DNA from: Henricia sp. BOLD:AAB3569
Taxonomy: Eukaryota > Echinodermata > Asteroidea > Spinulosida > Echinasteridae
NCBI GenBank assembly: GCA_037783545.1
Contig: JBBELK010000004.1
Span: 930,001 to 994,000, forward strand
Length of the DNA: 64,000 bases
Direction: 5' to 3'
The position numbers were made by a program, and so were the translations under genes. The notes beneath the pieces are model-generated. The model was given only the letters and a program-made list of their open reading frames with translations, did no database searches and was not told where the DNA came from. Position 1 is the first letter of the stretch; every line of letters starts with the position of its first letter. Positions 9,624 to 21,600 of the stretch are shown here, in pieces.

Positions 9624-12600
9624 GTAATGCACCTATCAATTGTTTACCCCACCCCTCCCACTGCATTAACAAAATCCAACTTCATGCAGCAAAGGTCTCG
9701 CTGTGCCAGTTTCCTGCAGGTTACCATATGGCCCCATATGGCTTAGTAGCAACTGCTACTTAGTGTCGTGTTTCACGTACTTTAATCATGGAGGAAGAAA
9801 CTTCCTCCATGCTTTAATACACTGTCCAAATTAGTTGCTGCGTCTTGAAATATCACATGTGTATGTGGTTCGTCTAGTACCTATATGGAGGTAGGAAAAG
9901 TCCAGGCGCGCGTACTCAAGATAACGAAGAAGGAGATGTAGTTTATTTAAAAGTGGAAAAAGAGGGAGACCACCAGGGAAATCTCCTGGGGAAAACCCAC
10001 GCGGTCTCGAAAGTATGAATTGCAAACCCAATCCACATACACGCCCCGGAATCGAACCCAGGACGCCAGAGGTGAAAGACTGGGAAAGAACCACTATACG
10101 CCATCAGACCGCCCCACATACTGCTTTCGCAGACTAGCTTGGAATGAGTTCCCCAGACCGTTGTATGGAGTTTCCCATCATGGAGGTTGACTCGCAGCAT
10201 TGCAGTTTTCGGGTGGGTCATATCTGCAGTGCATTAAATCGACTGGAAAAATCTAACTGTTAATCGTACATTGCCAGATTACGTACATGTTGCAATAAAA
10301 AAATGTGAAGGTCCAGTGGAAGGTCTTCCCTTTTCACTGATGTATATAACCTTGATTGGTATACTATAGGTTGGCCTATTGAGGAAACGAGGCTTTTTAG
10401 ATTGTGGTTGAAAACCTGTACCGGCATCTACTAACAAAACGGATATTGCACAAAACTACTTTACGGGACTTTTAATAGACTGCCGAAGTGAATACGTCAC
10501 CTTTTGTTGGTTGCCTGGGCAATTGGCTCTAAACAAAAAATCACTGAACCGTGTCCCTGTGCTGTTGCAATGGTACATTTGCCGACGGCCATGATAGTTT
10601 AGAGCCAATTGCCATGGCAACACGTCACACTTCGGCTGTCTATAGACCGTATTCCTGAACGCGTGAGGGCTCTCGAACAAGGTGATTTGGGGGAAAATGT
10701 CCATAGACGACAGTAGAAAAGTGGGGGTACGTGCATACGTACGGGGGGAAAAGTCGCGTACGCGGAGCGCGCAGACCTGTGTCGCGCGCACAGATTTCCA
10801 TTCAAAATAAACGTTTGGAAGGCGTGTGCGCGTAGCGCGTTTTGTGTTCGAACATAACGCACGATGGGCGCGGACCAGGCGCGGACCACTTGACAGCGCC
10901 CTCCACGTTCAGGAATACGGCCTATTGAGATTTTACTCTTTTTCTTACAGACCACAGAGTTGTACTTCGAGCTGACATATCGGACTATAAAGCTAGCGGG
11001 AAAGTTGCGGTGTTGTGTGGCGGGGGCTCTGGTCATGAACCCTTTGCATCAGGTATGCCGCATTATAAGGGTCTTTATAACAAACAATGGAGATTTATGC
11101 TGAAAAAAAAACAATACAGTGTTCGTCTATACGTCTATTTGCCTTCATCTTACGCAGTCAAGTATGGACTGCAAACCCAATCCACTTACACTCCCCGGAA
11201 TCAAACCCAGGACGCCAGAGGTAAAAGGCTAGGAAAGAACCACTACGCCAATCAGACCGCCCCACAAATACTGCTTTCGCAGACTTGTATACCTAAAGGA
11301 CGAATAGTGTTCGCCACTTGCACAGAGCTTTCAAAACGAGACTTTCCGTGCATACATCATATTTTACAATGGACAAAAGCCTCAATGTCATAGCAACCGA
11401 CACGGTAACGGCGTGAGGGAGTCATTGTTCATGCAAGTATAGCCTCGCTGTTTTGCCAATATGGTGGTTCCGTGCAAGTAGCGAGTTGTGCGAAAATTGT
11501 CTGATCTTTCTCATAATACAATTGTATTGTACACATGTAAACATGTATTATGGTTTACCTCGTGTGTAATTTCAAGACGCAATTAACAACCTAAAAGGAG
11601 CTTGTCCAGATTTTTACAGAAAATGTATTTTGTTCTAATCTAAAGCCCGGTTCACGCGAAAGGGAACGCGAATCTCACATCGATCTGACGTCAAACCTTT
11701 GGCGGTGAACATTCGCGCATTTGTTTGCGAATTCGATGCGCGAAACATTAGCTGTGACGTTAATTTCGCATTCGCGCATATCGCGTTCGCTTTCGCATGA
11801 AGTACGAATTTGGCCTAACAATCATATAAAATACCTCCCCAAAATACTATCAATGGAAAGAAAACAAAAAAATTTGTAATCACCAATTTGGATGTAGAAG
11901 CAAAAAAAGGTGCTAATTACTGCACTGCATCAGATAAATTAGTTTAGATAATATCGTTGAAAATATTCGGATTGAGTTTTGAGAACGCGAAATTTCAGAA
12001 TGGTAATGAGAAAAATGTGACTGACGTGGTATCAAAAATGTGATCTGGAAACGCTTCTTTAATTCGGATAAGGTATTTTTTTCCAAATTAATAAGCACGT
12101 ATGGACCTTATTATTTTCTGTGGTTTCCCCCTTGAGGGTATGTTGGTCAGGGTATGCTGACAGGGGCCGTAGCTGGTCTGGTCTTCGCCTCGCCTCCAGC
12201 CAGTGACATCCTAGCCGCCATTCAAGCCGTTGCTAACCCAGGTAAATAATCAAATTGGAACTCGGGGCATTGGAACTTTGAGGCCGATGGTCATGCATGG
12301 GCAGAAATGACGCTGTTGAGGCTAAAGTCACACATTCCCGGTTTTGTGTCCCGGTTGGATTTCGTAGTTATAGTCCTACCAATCATATAGTTAGACCGTA
12401 CTTAAATCCAGTGACCCGTAATCAATCCTTACCAACCGTCGTCAATCAGCAAAGTGTCCCGGTGGAGTTTTGCATGCAATACTTTGCCAGGATCAACCGG
12501 GAAGAAATACTTTTTTTAGTAAAACCTATATATATAGCAAGATCCTAGATCCCTATATATAGGGCCGCCGGTATTAAAGAATTTCAATTTTTCAAAGTGG

Positions 12601-15600
12601 CGCCCATAGGGCACGTTTCCTACCTGCCCCCATCCCACCCTATAGCTACGCCACAGTGACTGCTAGGGGCCGTCCAAAGTTGTCACCACTTTTAAAGGTT
12701 CTATACACAAAGCGTAGAAAGGGGAGGGGGACGAGGGCCGAGGGGGACGAGGGCCGAGGGGGACGAGGGCCGGGGGGGGGGGGGGGGGGAGGGCCGAGGG
12801 GGACGAGGGCCGAGGGGGACGAGGGCCGCGTCCGACTTTACATGCACTGTAAAATGTTGACATTTCATGGTAGTGACAAAAATGTTGACATTTCATGGTA
12901 GTGACAAAAATGTTGATAAGTAGTTTTGGGGGGTTAGGGAGGGGGAGGGGTGCGTCTACTACCCCTGTAGAGCTGTGAAAATGTTAATAACGTTGGACGG
13001 CCCCCTAGGCCCCTATACAGACCGCATCGAATAGCTGCCATCTTGTGGGGCACCTTTTTATAAGTGCAACCATAAGTGAAACTGCCCCACAAGATGGCGA
13101 CTATTCGATACGGTCTGTGTGTGGTAGTCGCTAAGACTGGTTTAACTGTATTGCCTTTAAACACGCTCATGAATATTTCATGGCTGCTAAACCGAACATT
13201 CTCATTCTATTCGATCACTTTCAAGCTGGTGTGTTGCTCATCGTGGCCAACTACACCGGAGACCGCATCAATTTCGGCATTGCTGCCGAGAAGGCCCGGG
13301 CACAGGACATCCGAATCGAGACGGTCACAGTGGCTGAGGATAGCGCCCTTACGAGTGTGGATAAGACGGCTGGCAGGCGAGGGTTGTGTGGGATTATTCT
13401 GATACAAAAGGTGACCGATGGCCCCCAAAATAATTCTCGTAGAAATGAACCAATTTAAATTCAGTTTTATTTTTTGATAATGTGATTTTTAGTGCGTTGT
13501 TTCACTAAAAAATGTCCCCATGCCGCTTTTTTTCCTTCAAACTGAAGCACGTCAAATTTCCGCCCGAAAAGGCTCAGTGTGTACCAGCCTTAAAAAACAC
13601 CGTTACTTTTTGTCGCAAAACAAAATTTAGCACTGCCATTTTCGTGTGAAAAAGAACGATATCCAGTTTGGTTTCACCAGGTATTTGCAATTGTCGAAAT
13701 GTTTACATCTTTTGAGGGTGGTGATGTTTGTAGATTGCTGGGGCGATGGCAGAGGAAGGCCGTTCCCTGATGGAGATCGTGGAAGCTACGACTAGAGCAG
13801 CTAAAAATATGGGTACGTTGACCATGCCAAAATTGTTGTACTCTTGCCGATTGTATAACCGTCGGAATGGGCGGCAATAAAAAAAGGAAGTTCTTATTAC
13901 GCTTTTTTGCCTCCCATATATGATGTAATTCATATTTGTCGGCAAAATGAAAAAGTTAATGATACTAATACCGCTGATAAAAAACCAGGGCAGTGGCAAT
14001 GCTATTACATTATATTACATGACTTGTATGTCTATAGATACAAGCTGTTGCGTGAGTGCGCTCAGTCGCTCACCAAGCACGCCGCGCCCCCCGCCCCCCA
14101 TCCCGCTGAGCGACACCGGAGCGACCCGCTGTGGGCTCCCCTCTCCCCCCTCCCCCCTCTCCACACACACACTTTTAAAGAGATTGCTACGCCTATGGCA
14201 TTTTTCTGAAAGCCATCATCCTGTATGTTACATGCAGGATGATAGCTCTCAGAAGAATGTTCAGTTTGTCTGGAGAAACCCTGCATCATGTCAAAAACAT
14301 CATTAAGAATATTTCATAACAGATTTATACTTTATTTTTGATGTTTTAAAAAAATTACGTACGTTCTACTTTGTTGCATACAGGTTACTTATTCTCCCAT
14401 GTTTGTCCCCCTAAAGTTACAGATTGCAGATACGATAGAACTACACTCAATAGACGCAATAGGAACATTGTATATGCGAGCTGTTTTAAGATTTTACCAA
14501 TAACATTGGCGGTGTAGTTTGGGAAATAAAACAACCATGAGGCCATTGGCTGTCTTTAATCGCAGGAACAATAGGCATCAGTTTATCACCGTGTCACGTG
14601 CCCGGGTCTGGTGCCACATTCCAAATTGCCAAAGATGACATGGAGTTGGGGCTGGGAGTACACGGGGAACCGGGCGTAAAAAGAATGAAGGCGAGTTTTT
14701 CCTAAAATTAATCTTGTGTAAATTAAAGTTTGATTAGAGAATGCGATTTGGCTTGCGTCGGCTACTAAAGTATAACATCGAATTTTCAATATTGAAAAGA
14801 CGAAAACACAATGTAACTTCAATTTACAATATAATACGACGTAAATCTAATGTTCGCCATCACCCATTTCCCGATAATTTCTTGCACACAAAAATATGTA
14901 CATCTGATACCAAAAAGTAAATTACAAACAGTTTCATGTTATGGAACTATTTACTTGGTTTTTATTTTTTTGCAGCTTTGTTCAGCGGACACCGTCACTA
15001 CCGACATGATCGATCATATGACCAACACACAAACAAGTAGCCACGTTAAAGTAAAAACAGGTGCATTTCCAAGAGTGTTGTTTTGATATCGATTTATCGC
15101 AATTTTATCTTCATCGCTTGGGCGAGTGGTTTGGGTCACATGGCTGGCAATACTCGGGTGAAAACTTAGGGTTGCGGGTTTAGTACCCGGCCGTGGTACC
15201 TGTGCCCTTGAGCAAGGCACTTAAATACACTTGCTCCATCCTTTGGATGGGATGTAAAGTCGTTCGTCCATTTTGTGTAACGCACTTTAAAAATCCCAGA
15301 GCACTCTTTCGTGAAGAGCACTCTGGCGGCACCCACCTATATATCTCGGTGTTTAGGTGGAGGACACTTAACTTCATAAAACCCATTATAACAAAGTGAT
15401 ATAGGCCCTAATATAAATGCAATAGTTATAATTGTTATCAGAATGTACAAAATATTTTGAAGAGATCACTTCATGGATTTGTCAAAAGAGGGCGCTTATC
15501 CACATGTCCGTGATTACCCCTGAGCTCTGTTATACAAACAGTATACTATAACTGAGATCACTGTTGTTTACAACGGTTTAAGACTATATTATAGCCGGAT

Positions 15601-18600
15601 AAATACATGTAGGCCTATGTAAATTAACTATATGCAGAGGCGATATCGCCATAGTCCATTTGTTGACATTTTGAAGATGTTTCAGCTTGACAATATCTAC
15701 TTGACAATAAACTTGTAAAACGTCAGTTTTGCGATATCTGATATCAGGAAAAGTTGCAAATGGAGGAATTTCAAAAACGAGGGCCTCGGTGCTTTCTCTT
15801 GTGATAGAATTTACAAACAAAAAGACGCGTGACGTCACACAATGGCTCAGCATTCGAAAGAATGTTAATTTGAAATTGTTTAATACATGTAGAATGAACG
15901 GTTTTGACAGATTTTTACTCAAATTTATTTTCAATCCCAATTACTGAGGAAAAACTGCACTAGCGTGATTCGAGACCATTAGTTGGCGTCATAGCCCAAT
16001 CGGAAGGGCGTCTGCACGTTAAGCAAAAGGTCCGCGGTTCGAATCCCGGTGGAGCCAAGTTGTTTTTCACTACATCCAGATTCCCCAAGCTCATGACATT
16101 TGTCTACATTTTTTGTATCAAATTTATTTCCAGTTGAAATTGGCATTGACAACAAACAGATCGTAGTGAATTAAGCTTTTAAATTCAATCCAATATAAGA
16201 AGTGATGACGTGAAGTGAAATACATTTCAGTAATTTCGAATATTTCAAACCTGTGATTCTTTTTAAGAGAAGAAAACATGTTCGCTTATTTCTTTCTCTT
16301 CATTGTTTATCCACAGGGGATCGCGTCCTGGTTCTGCTGAACAACCTGGGCGCGACGTCAGCCCTCGAGCTGTTCTTGATGTCTCGGTCGGTTATCAGGA
16401 ATCTCGGTAATGAATAACACAGTCTGGGAGTTCTCTAAATAATACCCTGTTAACCTTAGCGTGAACAGCTGTACAATGTGGCTGAGACTCGCATTTCCGT
16501 TCAATGTATCACATAATTATTGTTATTGTGCATGCGAATATTACATTCTTTTGTGAGTCTCCGCCGGCTGCCCGCTTTCTTCAAAATGGCTTTCTGTATT
16601 AAAGAGCAAGTTGCCTCTATTCATAAGTAAGCGTTTTCATCGTGGTATTAGAAACTTGGTTTTCGTGTTTCTTGAGAACGATTGATTGGTCACAGATTAA
16701 TAGACAAGAACAGTTGATGTTTGAAAAGTGAGAGGATTGCTGAGCAGGGTTGAAAGCAAGAAACGTACATGAATATTTCAGGAGTTTTAGTGCATAATGT
16801 GCCTATTAACCGTATCGAATAGCTGCCATCTTGTATGGCAGTTTCTTTGTTCCTTGAGGACATGCATGGCTACACATTTTGTGCTTACATTGTTGACCAA
16901 TTTAAATGAGGTTGCCCTACATGATGGCAACTATTCGATACGGTCTATAACAGAGATGCACATTGGTGAAGGAATGAGATTTTATAACAATTTGTCTCTG
17001 TGCTGATCTATACCCAACATGCAGGCTATTGTAATATTATTTTAAACTTCATGGTGCATGTTTTCCTATTTAGAATCTAAAGGAGTCATCGTGGAGCGAG
17101 TGATGGCCGGTCATTTTATGACGTCATTAGACATGGCGGGTCTCTCCGTGACCATCATGCACCTGGATAAGGAGAGGAAGCGGCTAATCGGTATGTGATC
17201 TATAACCTCAATATCGGCTATAAATTTGACTGGGTCGTGGTGTCTTTTACATCTTGTACCATACCACGAATCAGTTTGATGTTTGATCATGAACGTACAA
17301 CGCTAAATTTGCTTGGGAAAAAAGTTGCTGCATAAACCAAAATATAGCGCCGTAGACGCAAGATAGGCCACTCATTCAATAAAGTGAAGTACGACAAGGC
17401 GCCATTTTAGTAAGTAAACTAGACGCGCCTCGTGCCTGTTCGACATGCCTCTCCTGGTGTAATCTACGTTTGTGGCGAATAGTTACAGCAGCATCCGCGA
17501 GAGGCATGCAGACAGACACGAGACACGTCTAGTTTGCTCGCTAAAATGGCACCTTGACGTACTTCACTTTATTGACAAATTTCAAATTAACATTGGCAGC
17601 CTCGTTTCAGGTGTTGTTCCATTGTCTTTTCATTTGCAAATCTTATCACTGACAAAAGAAAGCACTGGGACCATCGTTTCCGACGACAATCTGAAATTTT
17701 CCAATTAAATTTATTTCGCATAAGTGGTCTGTCTTGCGCCTCACGGCGCTATATTATTATTGGTATCTATAAACAACCGTACGTATTTGTCTTCAGATAA
17801 AGAAACGAATGCTCTCGCCTGGCAACGCAACGTTCCAACTGATGAGAGCGCCCTCTTGCATCCGCGAGGCGTCACAAAAATTGAGCTTGCTGAGAAAGAT
17901 GGAGAAAGTGCTGAGAGGCACCGAACCGAGATTCCCGTCGATAAGGAGAAAGGTACAATACACATTCCTTTGTTCCCACTCTTATTCCCAGTCCAAGTGA
18001 TTTGTGACCATAGAGAAGCTCGTATCTTGAATGCCAGTGTAGCTCCCACTTTATTTTGTTTGCCGGCTTTACGTGTCTTCTATACCAACTAGAATCCAAC
18101 TCTGATACCAACTCTGATACCAACTCTGATACCAACTCTGATACCAACTCTGATACCAACTCTGATACTAACTCTGATACTAACTCTGATAACAACTCTG
18201 ATAACGACTCTGATACCGACTCTGATACCGACTCTGATACCGACTCTGATACCGACTCTGATTCCGACTCTGATACCGACTCTGATACCGACTCTGATAC
18301 CGACTCTGATACCGACTCTGATACCGACTCTGATACCAACTCTGATACCATATAATTTGTCATATTTTTTCTCATACCATTCTGAAATTCTGCACTCTCA
18401 ATCCGTATATTTTCAAGGATATCGTTAAAAACCACCTATATCTTAAATTAGTTTACCCATTCCATAAAGCAGTGCAGTGATTATGCCAACCTTTTTGCTC
18501 CCACATCCAAATTTCCTGTTTTCATCCCATATGGATGTATTTTGGAGAGATATTTTATATCATGTTATAGGTTCGAACGAAATCTGAAAACAAATCTGAA

Positions 18601-21600
18601 CAAGCTTGTTTAAGAATATTAAGTGCGACTGACAACTGGAACCCAGCTTCCCTATGTGGTACCAGAGGGTGGTGCTGATATCATGTGAGGCTCATGGACG
18701 GCATCGTCAAAATCCCAATAGTCTCATACATGTATTTTATTATGTTGAGCCCATCCTTGACAATTTCAATTACACCACAACCTTTCAACTTGGTTGGACA
18801 CTAATGTGAAATTCGTTTGTTATTGATCCCCAGATAACAGTCTTTCTTTCGATGAAATGTGACAATTTCATTTTTCTCCACTTGTCTTAGTCTTGAGGAA
18901 AAAGCAATTTCATGACTGCACGCAAAGTCTTTGTTCTGTACACCACTGTATCCGCTGAGTAAACACAGAATGGATTCACACAGAGTAAATTTATATGAGG
19001 AAAATCTATTTTGGGCAACAATCCTGTTTTTAAATTGGGGCACAGAATTTGTATGGAAAATCGGGTGTGGATGAAACGTCGAGGAGCTGTAAGAATGTGT
19101 TTATATACCATTTTTGCGAAGCATTACCACTGCGCGTCTCTTGACAGATTGCACTTGCGTCACTACAGTTCCTGTTTGCAAAAAGGGAAGGTCGCGAATT
19201 GTCACCGCCCAAATGAATTTCTCAGAACTCTTCCTCCATCATTGTTTACATCATCCCGGGTTGATTTGCTCGCCCTTTCTAATCTTCCCTCGGTAAGCGC
19301 CATGCAATATTCGCCATCCAGTCCGTGGAAAAGTGTGACCTAGAAAATTTCACCTTGGTAGAAAAAATGTACTAAATTGATCCCCTGTCAACGTAAGGAG
19401 CGCGCCCTTCCGGGTACGCACCGTTGCGTCATCGGTTCATCTTTGTGCCCGCCCCTTCCGTGTTGATACACCTTCTGCCCTGTTTTAATTCTGCTTTATA
19501 ATATGTCCCCTTGCAGTCAAAACAGGAACAGCAGGTGCTGTGTTGCCATAGCAAATAGATGTTGGGAGGTTGCCGGGGGCAAAGTCTGACAAATGAGAGA
19601 TGTTTTATCCATCGCATATAACTTATGTATGCGTTTTTTGGATGCTGTGGCAATTTCAATTATAGTTCACATTTGACTGAGATTTTGTTCCTGGTATATG
19701 TGACCTAACTGGCGTTGCTAACATATTCACAAGATTAGGCCTGTATCTAGATCGAAACGATTTGAGAAATGAACGAGTCATGACATTTCAATCAGTGAAA
19801 GTAGCACTCGTCAGAATGTGGTAGATTTTGGACCTTTTGTTTTGGTTCCGTTGTGTGTTTTGTTGTTTCAATGGGTTAATCTAGCCTCCGGTCAAGCCGA
19901 AGCTATATGCAGCTAAACTGTAAGTCTGTGTAGACATTATCTATTTTGAAAACATTCGACGTTATTTTGAATAAGTAGCAGAGAGCTTCATAACGTAATA
20001 TGCAACAAGAGTTGCCTAAATTAAGCAGTTCTCTTTCAAAACGTCTCCAACGAATGAATTATTGCATTGTTTCTTTGTTTCTTTTCAATAATTAGTGTTT
20101 TTTCTTCGCAGTTTCACACCTTCAAAGAAGCCTGCATAAAACAAGGCTTATCCCACACAATCATGTTATACAGAGGCTAAATAGTGGGTCTTGGGGATTA
20201 TCTCATACAATTTTCTGGGAAAAATAGTCCATATTTTAAATATTAACAAAATAAGTCAGAGATGACATTTTGAATGATAACAGTTAAGATGCAACGGAAG
20301 AGTCTTGACATGCACAAAATAAAATATCCCGGGTTGTGAAAGTACAATAAAGTGATTTCCAGTCATTGCTGTCAACATGTGGGGTATCTTGGCCGAGTGG
20401 TTTGGGTCACTGACTCGCAACGCTCGGGTGAAAACTTGGGGTCGCGGTTTTTACCCGGCTGTTGTACCTGTGCCTTTGAGCAAGGCACTTAAACACACTT
20501 GCTCCATCTTTCGGAAGGGATGTAAAGTCATTGATCCAGTGTGTTGTTTAATGCATGCATTTAAAAGATCCCAGAGCACTCCTTCGTGAAGAGTAAAGCC
20601 CGCCGCACACCTTTGCGATTTATGTGATAATCGGACACCAGATAAAGTTTGATTTGCTCCGGTCTATATACGGTGTACGGTCAGACCGGCCCGAATTGTT
20701 TCAGCGCACACCTTTCCGGTAAGTGGTCCGATGATCCGATTACCCGGTAAATCGCAAAGGTGTGCGGTGGGCTTAAGGGGATTTCCTGGTGTCTCTGGCC
20801 TTCGGCTGTCAATGGCGCCACCCACCTATGTATCTCGATGTTTAGGTGAAACGCACTTACAATTCAGTCTACGGGCTACGAATTGAAGTTCATTAAACGA
20901 ATTGAAGTTCATTAAACCCATTCAATATAAAAAGGTACTTGTAAAATGTTTTCATATGCATTTCATTATCCAAAGCAAATGTCGACCTTTATTATTTTCC
21001 AGTTTGCAAGAGGATGTTAAACCCTAAAATCGTAAAGTTTAAAACGTATAAGTCGTATATTTTTTGATCGATATACATCCCCCACCATCTGCCAGCTAAC
21101 ACACTGCAATGTCACCTGATAAATTTTCAGCCCTCGGGAAAAATCTAATGGGAGACTGACTTAATGCATTAGGCAGTGCTAGTATATCATAATTTATACT
21201 GTATTGTCAGCAGCTAGTGTCCCGTTACCGTGATATCTCGTAATTTCCCCAGCGTCTGAAATTGCACGCGCAAAGACAATTACGGCATCGTCTTACATTA
21301 TCGCAGCCGATTTGCGGATACTGATATAGAAGAAGGCTCCACTCAGTGAACGCTTTTAACGTTTTCTCACGTAGACGGTGGAATATTGAATTATGTAGTT
21401 GAGTATACTGAATGACATACTTTTACGATTCCGGAAAAGAAATATAACCTATACTTGGAAGATGTAGAACTTCGAAAAACATGATTTTTATTAAAAATGT
21501 GATTTTTAAAGTATGTTTCTGCACGCAATAATCAGGGCGGTCGGGTTGGCGTATAGTGGATCTTCCACCGCCTTTCACCTCTGGCGTCCCGGGTCCGATT

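Noticed and set aside
12656-12901. Gly/Arg-rich small protein
   Set aside because: It is a translation of the G-rich minisatellite in TKFC intron 3.
15985-16057. Functional tRNA gene
   Set aside because: Acceptor stem mismatches, C at the position before the anticodon, and a shared downstream body in a second copy show a SINE head.
18098-18350. CRISPR-like array
   Set aside because: Units are contiguous 12-base repeats without spacers, in a eukaryotic intron.
17872-18435. 187-residue minus-strand frame rich in Ser-Glu-Ser-Val, and its plus-strand Ser-Asp-Thr counterpart
   Set aside because: Both are translations of the 12-bp minisatellite, whose unit length keeps several frames open. They overlap TKFC exon 10 and an M280 element.
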